Assembly (NCBI GenBank): GCA_012513195.1
Contig: JAAZCR010000125.1
Location: forward strand, 1-11,803
DNA length: 11,803 nucleotides
Direction of reading: 5' to 3'
Source of the DNA: Bacilli bacterium
GTDB lineage: Bacteria; Bacillota_I; Bacilli_A; Haloplasmatales; Haloplasmataceae
In this document: positions 6,664 through 11,803 of the stretch, in pieces
Numbering within the stretch: position 1 is the stretch's first letter
How the letters are laid out: every line of letters begins with the position of its first letter
The notes under the pieces: generated by a model
Databases searched by the model: none
Told to the model about the DNA's origin: nothing
The model's input: only the letters and a program-made list of their open reading frames with translations
Translations under genes and position numbers: made by a program

Positions 6664-7803
6664 GTGGTAAAAGGATTAAAAAACGTCAAAATTTTGACAC
6701 CTGAAGGTTTTATATCGGGAAATATCGCAATTGAAAAGGATAAAATTAAAGGCATCAATTTTGATCCTGATTTTAAAGGTTTGACCTTTTCTGGAACAGT
6801 TTATGTTGTTCCTGGCTTTATTGATGAACATATCCATGGTGCAAGTGGTAGCGATGTTATGGATGGTAATTACAATAGTCTAAAAAATATTGCCTGTACC
6901 ATCGTGAAAGAAGGGGTAACAAGTTTCCTTGCCACGACAATGACACATAAAGCGGAAGTCATCCTCAAGGCATTAGAAAACGTAAAACACTATGTAGAAA
7001 ATCCCGATAGCGAAGGTGCGGAAGTCTTAGGCGTTCATCTTGAAGGTCCCTTTTTAAATCCACAGGCTTGTGGAGCTCAAGATGCTAGGTTTATTGTTGA
7101 TCCTGATGTGGACAAGTTAAGACACTATCAAGAAACATCAGGTAATTTAATTAAAATGGTCACAGTTGCCCCAGAGAGACCTGGGGGGATTGATTTAATT
7201 AAATATTGTGTAAATAACGGCATTATCGTTTCCCTCGGACATACCAACGCCACTTATCAAGAAACCTATGCTGCTATCTTAGCAGGAGCAACAAATGTGA
7301 CGCATTGTTTCAATGCGATGGGTGCTTTTCATCATCGCGAAGTTGGCTTGATAGGAGCACTTCTATTACATGATGAGTTAACTGCTGAACTTATCGCTGA
7401 TGGGATTCATGTAAGTAAAGAAGCAATTAAACTGCTTTATAAAATTAAAGGCAAAGAGAAGATTATCCTTGTGACCGATGCCATGGAAGCGAAGGGGCTT
7501 CCTGAAGGAGAATACGAATTAGGTGGACAAAAAGTTTACGTAAAGCATAAAACAGCACGGCTTTTAAATGGTACTTTAGCGGGTAGTGTTCTCAAAATGG
7601 ATGAAGCGATTAAAAATATGGTTCGTTATGTCGATGCTGATTTAGAAGATATTGTTCAAATGGCTTCAGTTAATCCCGCCAAAAGATTAGGTGTATATGA
7701 CCGAAAGGGCAGTATCGAATTTGGTAAAGATGCTGATTTAGTAGTGTTAAATGAAAACTTGGATATTATAATGACAATTGTTAAGGGAAGCATCTGTTAC
7801 TGA
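6664..7803 (+). CDS. nagA: N-acetylglucosamine-6-phosphate deacetylase
   Basis: The enzyme removes the acetyl group from N-acetylglucosamine-6-phosphate, giving glucosamine-6-phosphate and acetate, in the cytoplasm. It is an amidohydrolase-fold protein of 379 residues, a normal length. Visible motifs in order: PGFIDEHIHG with the metal-site HxH pair H56/H58; HLEGPFLNP with metal ligand E127; SLGHT with H193; NVTHCFNAM with H214; ELIADGIHVS with H249; and LVTDAMEAKG with the catalytic D272. LAGS and the C-terminal GSIEFGKDADLVVL are also typical. The start is GTG at 6664, 10 bases after GAAAGG. nagB begins 14 bases downstream with a strong ribosome site, so they form one operon. No PTS transporter gene or regulator is adjacent in the window. 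Confidence 0.97.
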   Translation: MVKGLKNVKILTPEGFISGNIAIEKDKIKGINFDPDFKGLTFSGTVYVVPGFIDEHIHGASGSDVMDGNYNSLKNIACTIVKEGVTSFLATTMTHKAEVILKALENVKHYVENPDSEGAEVLGVHLEGPFLNPQACGAQDARFIVDPDVDKLRHYQETSGNLIKMVTVAPERPGGIDLIKYCVNNGIIVSLGHTNATYQETYAAILAGATNVTHCFNAMGAFHHREVGLIGALLLHDELTAELIADGIHVSKEAIKLLYKIKGKEKIILVTDAMEAKGLPEGEYELGGQKVYVKHKTARLLNGTLAGSVLKMDEAIKNMVRYVDADLEDIVQMASVNPAKRLGVYDRKGSIEFGKDADLVVLNENLDIIMTIVKGSICY

Positions 7804-7817
7804 AAGGAGTAATTAAG

Positions 7818-8540
7818 ATGGAAATTAAGGTTTTTAAATCATATCAAGAGTTAAGTTGGGATTGTGCGAAAGTCATTATCGATCAAGTGCGCACAAATCC
7901 TCAAAGTGTTTTAGGATTAGCCACGGGTAGTAGTCCGCTAGGATTATATCAAGAACTGATTCGGGATCATGATTTCAATAAAACATCTTATCGAGAAGTG
8001 ATGACTTTTAATTTAGATGAATATGTGGGACTTGATAAAGAACATCCACAAAGTTTCTATTCTTTTATGATGGAAAATTTATTCTATCATATTGATATTA
8101 GTTACTGTAATATTCATATTCCTAATGGGTGTGCCTTTGACATCGAACAAGAATGTAAGAATTATAATAAGCTTTTAGACGAAAATCCCATTGATCTGCA
8201 AGTTCTAGGCATAGGTGTAAATGGGCATATCGGATTTAATGAACCCGGTACACCTTTCGATTCCACTGTGCATATTGTTAAGTTAAATGATACTACTAGA
8301 AAACATAATGCTCGCTTCTTCAATTCACTCCAAGAAGTACCAGAATATGCGATTACGATGGGGATAAAAAACATCCTCAACGCCAAAAAGATTATCTTAA
8401 TTGCGCATGGTAAAGAAAAAAGCGAAGCGATATATCATCTCGTGAAAGGTAATCCTACACCAGATTGGCCAGCTACGGCACTCCAATATCATCATGGTGT
8501 GGTATTGTTCCTTGATGAAGAAGCAGCTAGTCTACTATAA
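7818..8540 (+). CDS. nagB: Glucosamine-6-phosphate deaminase
   Basis: It converts glucosamine-6-phosphate to fructose-6-phosphate and ammonia, feeding amino sugars into glycolysis after NagA. The 240 residues match the short, Bacillus-type form; E. coli NagB is 266 residues and has extra C-terminal sequence used in allostery. Motifs: LGLATGSSPLGLY phosphate loop (32-44), FNLDEY with the general base D67, GIGVNGHIGFNEPGTPF (131-147) with catalytic H137 and E142, and a final NPTPDWPATALQYH near 212-225. All catalytic residues are present. AAAGGAG (7803-7809) overlaps the nagA stop and lies 8 bases from the ATG, so translation of the two is closely linked. A strong terminator follows within five bases of the stop. 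Confidence 0.97.
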   Translation: MEIKVFKSYQELSWDCAKVIIDQVRTNPQSVLGLATGSSPLGLYQELIRDHDFNKTSYREVMTFNLDEYVGLDKEHPQSFYSFMMENLFYHIDISYCNIHIPNGCAFDIEQECKNYNKLLDENPIDLQVLGIGVNGHIGFNEPGTPFDSTVHIVKLNDTTRKHNARFFNSLQEVPEYAITMGIKNILNAKKIILIAHGKEKSEAIYHLVKGNPTPDWPATALQYHHGVVLFLDEEAASLL

Positions 8541-8544
8541 CAAG

Positions 8545-8579
8545 AAAAAAACTATGTGAATTATTCACATAGTTTTTTT
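8545..8579. terminator. Strong bidirectional terminator between nagB and tRNA-Arg
   Basis: AAAAAAACTATGTGAA (8545-8560), loop TTA, TTCACATAGTTTTTTT (8564-8579) make a 16-bp stem with A and T runs on both flanks. It ends nagA-nagB on the plus strand and the tRNA-Arg transcript on the minus strand. Confidence 0.93.
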
Positions 8580-8583
8580 ATAA

Positions 8584-8660
8584 TGGCGCGCTTGACAGGA
8601 CTTGAACCCGTAGCCTTCAGAACCGGAATCTGACGCTCTATCCAGTTGAGCTACAAGCGC
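8584..8660 (-). tRNA. tRNA-Arg (anticodon CCG)
   Basis: 77 bases with encoded CCA. Acceptor GCGCTTG pairs with CAAGCGC, discriminator G. Anticodon stem TCAGA/TCTGA with loop TTCCGGT gives anticodon CCG, reading CGG. The D loop contains GGA with A20, an arginine identity base. T stem ACGGG/CCTGT has one G-U pair. It stands alone, with a consensus -10 upstream. Confidence 0.97.
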
Positions 8661-8676
8661 AGGTTATTCCATTAAT

Positions 8677-8682
8677 ATTATA
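8677..8682 (-). promoter_or_regulatory. tRNA-Arg promoter (-10)
   Basis: A perfect TATAAT on the minus strand, about 17 bases upstream of the mature tRNA 5' end. The -35 position holds only a weak TTTCAT. The predicted 5' leader is about 10 bases. Confidence 0.6.
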
Positions 8683-8716
8683 CCGCAAGTTCTTGAAAAA
8701 TGAAACCTATTAACCG

Positions 8717-8745
8717 TTGCCAGTTAGCAAGTTTTTCGCTATAAT
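8717..8745 (+). promoter_or_regulatory. Promoter of the TtcA-like gene
   Basis: TTGCCA (8717-8722), a 17-base spacer, and TATAAT (8740-8745). Expected transcription start is near 8752, only about nine bases before the ATG, so GGTGAT (8752-8757) would be the very first bases of the mRNA. Confidence 0.75.
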
Positions 8746-8760
8746 CTTGTCGGTGATATT

Positions 8761-9504
8761 ATGCGACAAATTATAGGTGCAATTATTGATGCTAACGAAC
8801 AGTTCAATTTAATTGAAGAAGGTGACTGTATTGCGGTCGGTGTAAGTGGTGGTAAGGACAGCATGACCTTACTCTATGGTTTACATTTATATTCCCAATT
8901 TACCAAGGGAAAATTTAAAGTAATCGGCATAACCCTGAAGTTAGGGTTTCCGAATATGGATTTTACCAGAATCGAAGAGTTTTGTAAAGATAAAAATATT
9001 GAATACCATTTAGTACCGACTAAGGTCTATGATGTGCTTAAGGAGAAGGTAGATAATCAAGGAAAAATCCAATGCTCCTTATGCTCGAAGTTTAAGAAAG
9101 CATTATTAATTAACGAAGCGAAAAAGTTAGGTTGTAACAAAGTGGCGATGGCCCATCATTTTGATGATGGAATCGAAACTTTATTCATGAATGCCATTTA
9201 CAATGGCTATCTTGCCACCTTTAAACCCAAGATGTATTTAGACCGCACCGATGTTACCTTTATCAGACCACTAGTACTATGTAAAGAAGATGTAATAAAA
9301 AAAGCGGTGTTAAAAAATAATATTCCAGTCGTACCAAGTAAATGTCCTAATGATAAACATACAAGTAGAGAAGTTATTAAACAATGGCTTAAAGAAGTTT
9401 ATCAAAAGTTCCCTACTGCTGAACTTAATTTCCAAAACATGTTACTTAATCCTGAGCGTGTTACTTTATGGGAAAGTGACGAAAAAGAAGGCTGTCTTGA
9501 CTGA
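8761..9504 (+). CDS. TtcA-like PP-loop tRNA thiolation enzyme
   Basis: The 247-residue product is an ATP pyrophosphatase of the TtcA/TilS group. The PP-loop is GVSGGKDSM (27-35) and binds ATP to adenylate a tRNA base. CSLC (C105, C108) plus C195 match the three cysteines that hold the 4Fe-4S cluster in TtcA. AHHFDDGIETLFMN (131-144) and IRPL (168-171) are also TtcA-like. E. coli TtcA makes 2-thiocytidine at tRNA position 32; whether this Gram-positive-type homolog modifies the same base is inference. It is about 60 residues shorter than E. coli TtcA. GGTGAT, three bases before the ATG, matches the 3' part of the extended Shine-Dalgarno sequence. The last codons and TGA stop lie inside a terminator hairpin. 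It is a single-gene unit, cytoplasmic. Confidence 0.88.
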   Translation: MRQIIGAIIDANEQFNLIEEGDCIAVGVSGGKDSMTLLYGLHLYSQFTKGKFKVIGITLKLGFPNMDFTRIEEFCKDKNIEYHLVPTKVYDVLKEKVDNQGKIQCSLCSKFKKALLINEAKKLGCNKVAMAHHFDDGIETLFMNAIYNGYLATFKPKMYLDRTDVTFIRPLVLCKEDVIKKAVLKNNIPVVPSKCPNDKHTSREVIKQWLKEVYQKFPTAELNFQNMLLNPERVTLWESDEKEGCLD

Positions 9505-9515
9505 CAGCCTTTTGT
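9488..9515. terminator. Bidirectional terminator overlapping the TtcA-like gene end
   Basis: AAGGCTGTC (9488-9496), loop TTGACT, GACAGCCTT (9503-9511), a 9-bp stem. Ts follow on the plus strand (TTTTG), and on the minus strand CTTCTTTTTC follows. It serves both the TtcA-like gene and the convergent coat-gene operon. The TGA stop at 9502-9504 is inside it. Confidence 0.88.
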
Positions 9516-9518
9516 ACT

Positions 9519-9839
9519 TTATTGTAATTGTTGTTTCTTAGGCATTTCTTTTTGTACTGTTTGGGTAATTTTTTGACTTGGCTCAGCAGTAATTGTATAC
9601 CAACCTTTACGGAACATGAGGTTATATAGACGACGTTGTGCTTCAGAAGTTTCTTTGAAAATCTTGAATAAAAAATTATAGTATGTATCATTAGAACATT
9701 CACATAAAGCTATCGCATAAGCATGAACTAACTTTTTACATGTATTTAACATCATATCGCAATAATCACGTTCATTTAAACCTGGAGTATTTGGTACTTC
9801 CGTTTTAGGATTTTGAATTGTTTGGGTTTGTTGTTGCAT
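9519..9839 (-). CDS. CotF-family spore coat protein
   Basis: The 106-residue product matches the Coat F (CotF) family: LNERDYCDMMLNTCKKL, then a helix with YAIALCECSNDTYYNFL, then ETSEAQRRLYNLMFRKGWY, ending in the RKGWY turn typical of the domain. The fold is a four-helix, ferritin-like bundle. The N-terminus is Gln-rich and the C-terminus is basic and Gln-rich. Bacillus members sit in the spore coat; in species with unproven sporulation their role is unclear. It lacks a signal peptide, as coat proteins do. The ribosome site AAGGAGG overlaps the stop codon of the upstream partner gene (TAAGGAGG), though the 12-base spacing to the ATG is long, so expression is probably coupled. It is the second gene of a two-gene operon ended by the terminator at 9488-9515. 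Confidence 0.88.
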   Translation of the reverse strand: MQQQTQTIQNPKTEVPNTPGLNERDYCDMMLNTCKKLVHAYAIALCECSNDTYYNFLFKIFKETSEAQRRLYNLMFRKGWYTITAEPSQKITQTVQKEMPKKQQLQ

Positions 9840-9856
9840 GTTTTTATTTAACCTCC

Positions 9857-10087
9857 TTATTGCATATTAACATGGCTTTGTAAGAAGTTTAATAACTCTT
9901 CATAATGTTGCTTATGCATTTGGTAAGTTTGTTCGAATTCTTGTTTAATTTCTTGGTCATTAACTTTACTTGCGAACTCACGTGCGCTTTTAGCAGCGGT
10001 TAAATTCCAGGCTAACATGTCTTCAATATAGGATAAGTCTTTGTTGGAAATGACATTTGGTGGTTGTTTCATTGTTGTTTGATTCAT
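9857..10087 (-). CDS. Small ferritin-like spore coat-associated protein
   Basis: 76 residues. SNKDLSYIEDMLAWNLTAAK (14-33) and QMHKQHYEELLNFLQ (56-70) match the small protein that commonly accompanies CotF-like genes in Bacillus (YraD/YraG type) and clostridia, where the pattern is KDL-Y-DML-WN-AAK followed by HxxHY. It is all helical and lacks a signal peptide or membrane segment. AAGGAGG stands 6 bases before the ATG, an ideal site. Its stop codon lies within the ribosome site of the CotF-like gene, so the two are coupled. I saw no confident sigma-A promoter and no clear sigma-E, -G or -K pattern in the 50 bases upstream. Confidence 0.85.
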   Translation of the reverse strand: MNQTTMKQPPNVISNKDLSYIEDMLAWNLTAAKSAREFASKVNDQEIKQEFEQTYQMHKQHYEELLNFLQSHVNMQ

Positions 10088-10132
10088 AATAAACCTCCTT
10101 TAAGTTTTCTACAAGATTATTTTCTGCAACTT

Positions 10133-10162
10133 TTAACAAATTATCACAAAATTTGTTATAAT
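10133..10162 (+). promoter_or_regulatory. Promoter of the Spx-like gene with an overlapping inverted repeat
   Basis: TTAACA (10133-10138), an 18-base spacer and TATAAT (10157-10162). The inverted repeat AACAAATT-N7-AATTTGTT (10135-10157) spans from the -35 to the first base of the -10. Its position is that of an operator; the regulator is unknown. It also lies between this gene and the divergent coat operon. Confidence 0.65.
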
Positions 10163-10196
10163 AATAAAAAATGAGATTAAATGATGGGTGATAGCG

Positions 10197-10556
10197 ATGT
10201 ATAAGTTTTATTGTTATGAGAAGTGTTCTACTTGTAAAAAAGCGAAGAAGTTTTTAGATACACATAAGATTCCTTATGAACTAATTGATATTAAAACCGC
10301 TAAATTCAAACCAGAAGATATTAGGTATTTTCATGAGCATAGCAGTAAAGAACTTAAAAAACTGTTTAACACCAGTGGTAAACAATATAAAGAGTTAAAT
10401 CTCAAATCAAAAGTTGATCATTTTACACCTGAAGAAGCCTATAATTTATTATCAACTAATGGAATGTTACTTAAACGTCCCATTTTAGTTGCGGACAAGA
10501 AGGTATACATTTGCTTTGATGAAGAAGAGTACGAAGAATTATTGTCGCGAAGATAA
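10197..10556 (+). CDS. ArsC/Spx-family thioredoxin-fold protein
   Basis: 119 residues from the ATG at 10197. A GTG at 10188 would add three residues but lies within the GGTGAT ribosome site, so the ATG, four bases after it, is preferred. CSTC at residues 10-13 aligns with the redox CxxC of Spx. LFNTSGKQYKELNLKSKV in the middle and GMLLKRPILV near residue 95 are the hallmarks of the ArsC/YffB/Spx/MgsR group, including the Arg-Pro that follows the active site. Spx itself is a transcription factor that binds the RNA polymerase alpha subunit; MgsR and YffB are relatives. Sequence alone cannot tell whether this one is a regulator or a glutaredoxin-like enzyme; there are no adjacent ars genes, so arsenate reduction is less likely. 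Cytoplasmic. Confidence 0.88.
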   Translation: MYKFYCYEKCSTCKKAKKFLDTHKIPYELIDIKTAKFKPEDIRYFHEHSSKELKKLFNTSGKQYKELNLKSKVDHFTPEEAYNLLSTNGMLLKRPILVADKKVYICFDEEEYEELLSRR

Positions 10557-10570
10557 AAAAAAGATATAAT
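10542..10570 (+). promoter_or_regulatory. Promoter of the Ntdp-like gene
   Basis: TTGTCG (10542-10547), inside the last codons of the Spx-like gene, then 17 bases and TATAAT (10565-10570). This gives the next gene its own promoter within the tail of its neighbour. No terminator separates the two genes, so read-through is also possible. Confidence 0.65.
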
Positions 10571-10606
10571 AAGGAATAAGACTCTTTAAGAGAAAGAAGT
10601 GAGAAG

Positions 10607-11149
10607 ATGAATGAAGTAAAGGTTGGTGATGTGGTACAAATCCACAGTTACAAGCATAACGGCCAGATTCATCGCGCTTGGAAAGAAGCGGTAATCATCG
10701 ATTATTCAGATAAATACATGATTGTCGCCAATAACCGCACGCGCGTTACCGAAGCAGATGGCCGTAGTTGGATCACTAGAGAACCAGCAATCTGTTACTT
10801 CTTTAAAGATCACTGGTTCAATGTGATTGGGATGTTAAGAAGCGACGGTATTTATTACTATTGTAATATGTGTTCTCCTTATTTAATCGAAGAAGGTGCG
10901 ATTAAATATATCGATTATGATTTAGATGTAAAGGTATATCCTAATTATAATTACCGTATTCTTGATAAAGATGAATACGATAAACATAAGAAAAAAATGA
11001 AGTATCCCGATAATATTGCGGAAATCATTGAACGGGAACTTAAAGTTCTATTAGAATTTATTAAAAATCAAGAAGGTCCATTTGCTCCTGGTTTTGTAGA
11101 ACATTGGTATCGTTATTATCTAAAAAATAATTATAAAGTAAGTATTTAG
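10607..11149 (+). CDS. Nucleoside tri-/diphosphatase, Ntdp (DUF402, YgaC family)
   Basis: The 180-residue product aligns closely, from memory, with B. subtilis YgaC and S. aureus Ntdp (SA1684). QIHSYKHNGQIHRAWKE near the start, then VTEADGRSWITREPAICYF (62-80), DHWFNVIGMLR, DGIYYYCNMCSPYL, and KYIDYDLDVKVYPN are family hallmarks, followed by a DKDEYDKHKKKMKYP helix and GPFAPGFV near the C-terminus. The family hydrolyses nucleoside tri- and diphosphates in a metal-dependent way; the acidic YIDYDLD segment is the likely metal site. Full length, cytoplasmic. A GAAGTGAG sequence lies four bases before the ATG. The downstream hydrolase starts 11 bases after the stop, so they are probably co-transcribed. 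Confidence 0.94.
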   Translation: MNEVKVGDVVQIHSYKHNGQIHRAWKEAVIIDYSDKYMIVANNRTRVTEADGRSWITREPAICYFFKDHWFNVIGMLRSDGIYYYCNMCSPYLIEEGAIKYIDYDLDVKVYPNYNYRILDKDEYDKHKKKMKYPDNIAEIIERELKVLLEFIKNQEGPFAPGFVEHWYRYYLKNNYKVSI

Positions 11150-11160
11150 GGTGATAATTT

Positions 11161-11803
11161 ATGCAAATCTATCAAGAACTTGAAACGCCAAATGGCACAT
11201 TAAGAGGGTTTTTACATAAACCAGATAATGTGGATAACTATCCACTAGTTATTATGTTCCATGGTTTTACGGGACATAAAGGTGAAAGTCACTTTCTGTT
11301 TGTGCAACTAGCGCGTTATCTTTGTGAAAACAATATCGCTAGTTTACGTTTTGATTTTTTAGGTAGTGGTGATAGCGATCACGATTTTTCTTATATGACG
11401 TTTTCAAAGGAAGTTAATGAAGCGCTCATGATTCTCGATTATGCGAAACTTTTACCAAACGTCACGGAAATTATCATTTTAGGTTTAAGTATGGGTGGAG
11501 CAGTTGCGACGCAAGTCGCAAAACAACGTCCCCAAGATATTGCCAAATTAGTCCTATGGGCACCTGCAGGTAATATGAATCAAATAATTCTATCCAGAGA
11601 AGATCAAACGAATCGTTTACCCAACGGTAACTACATCCTTGGTGGTTTAGAAGTCAGTCAAGCCTTTGCTGAAGATATCGTCAAACAAGATTTATTCACA
11701 GGTGTGGAAGTTTATCAAAATCCTGTGTTAATTCAACATGATCGAAATGACCAAGCTGTGAAATTAGGTGTAAGTGAAAAGTATCAAAGTATATATCCTA
11801 ATT
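11161..11803 (+). CDS. Partial alpha/beta hydrolase (esterase type)
   Basis: About 214 codons are present; the C-terminus is cut by the window edge. It begins with a beta-strand-rich N-terminus and LVIMFHGFTGHKGE, where HGF (34-36) forms the oxyanion hole. RFDFLGSGDSD (63-73) follows, then the nucleophile elbow GLSMGG with Ser110, and QHDRNDQAV with the likely catalytic D197. The catalytic His must lie beyond the window. This is the pattern of small cytoplasmic serine esterases (cinnamoyl/feruloyl-esterase-like); the substrate cannot be told. GGTGAT lies 5 bases before the ATG and directly follows the stop of the Ntdp gene, so translation is linked. Confidence 0.9.
   Translation, partial: MQIYQELETPNGTLRGFLHKPDNVDNYPLVIMFHGFTGHKGESHFLFVQLARYLCENNIASLRFDFLGSGDSDHDFSYMTFSKEVNEALMILDYAKLLPNVTEIIILGLSMGGAVATQVAKQRPQDIAKLVLWAPAGNMNQIILSREDQTNRLPNGNYILGGLEVSQAFAEDIVKQDLFTGVEVYQNPVLIQHDRNDQAVKLGVSEKYQSIYPN

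Noticed and set aside
8162..8386. Minus-strand frame inside nagB
   Set aside because: Antisense to the catalytic core of nagB.
9350..9703. Frames across the TtcA-like/CotF-like junction
   Set aside because: They cross the bidirectional terminator in the wrong frames; the CotF frame and the TtcA frame are clearly the real ones.
1..11803. CRISPR array, insertion sequence, phage genes, riboswitch
   Set aside because: No direct repeats with spacers, no transposase or integrase motif, no phage-like gene and no long structured leader were seen; leaders here are short.

Overview
The window looks like chromosomal core and near-core DNA from a low-GC, Gram-positive-type bacterium (Bacillota, or a lineage close to the Bacillota/Mycoplasmatota border). 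AT-rich intergenic DNA, textbook TTGACA/TATAAT promoters, strong purine Shine-Dalgarno sites, two lipoproteins with L-V-G-C lipoboxes, a Ntdp/YgaC-type phosphatase and CotF-type spore coat proteins all point that way. TGA is used as a real stop (nagA and the TtcA-like gene) and CGG codons are used and served by a tRNA-Arg(CCG). This argues against the recoded Mycoplasma/Spiroplasma group. I cannot name the genus. No phage, transposon, CRISPR array or insertion sequence was seen.

Layout. 1-781: a lipoprotein gene on the minus strand with a bacterial Ig-like domain, cut by the window edge and driven by a consensus promoter that contains an operator-like dyad. 885-2479: a DUF362 protein converges with an uncharacterised single-pass membrane protein; the two stop codons share the four bases TTAA. 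2642-5580: a 564-residue ankyrin-repeat protein is translationally coupled (TAATG) to a BaiN/HI0933-type flavoprotein, followed by a strong terminator. 5581-6001: no protein gene, but tRNA-Leu(CAA) on the minus strand with its own promoter, an unusual hairpin in its 3' trailer, and terminators. 6002-6499: a cysteine-rich small lipoprotein (minus). 6664-8540: nagA-nagB operon with its own promoter and terminator. 8584-8660: tRNA-Arg(CCG), minus. 8761-9504: a TtcA-like PP-loop enzyme whose last codons lie inside a bidirectional terminator. 9519-10087: a two-gene spore-coat-type operon (CotF-like plus a small ferritin-like partner), minus. 10197 to end: an ArsC/Spx-like thioredoxin-fold protein, a Ntdp (DUF402) nucleoside phosphatase and the start of an alpha/beta hydrolase.

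How they work together. NagA and NagB form a pathway: N-acetylglucosamine-6-phosphate is deacetylated, then deaminated and isomerised to fructose-6-phosphate. The ankyrin and flavoprotein genes are made from one mRNA and may act together. The two coat-type genes are coupled and probably co-assemble. The other genes are housekeeping or single-gene units, each with its own promoter.

I found no clearly new multi-gene system. The best candidates for follow-up are the ankyrin-flavoprotein coupled pair, the tRNA-Leu trailer hairpin, two operator-like dyads lying inside promoters, the four-cysteine lipoprotein, and a recurrent GGTGAT ribosome-binding pattern on short leaders.
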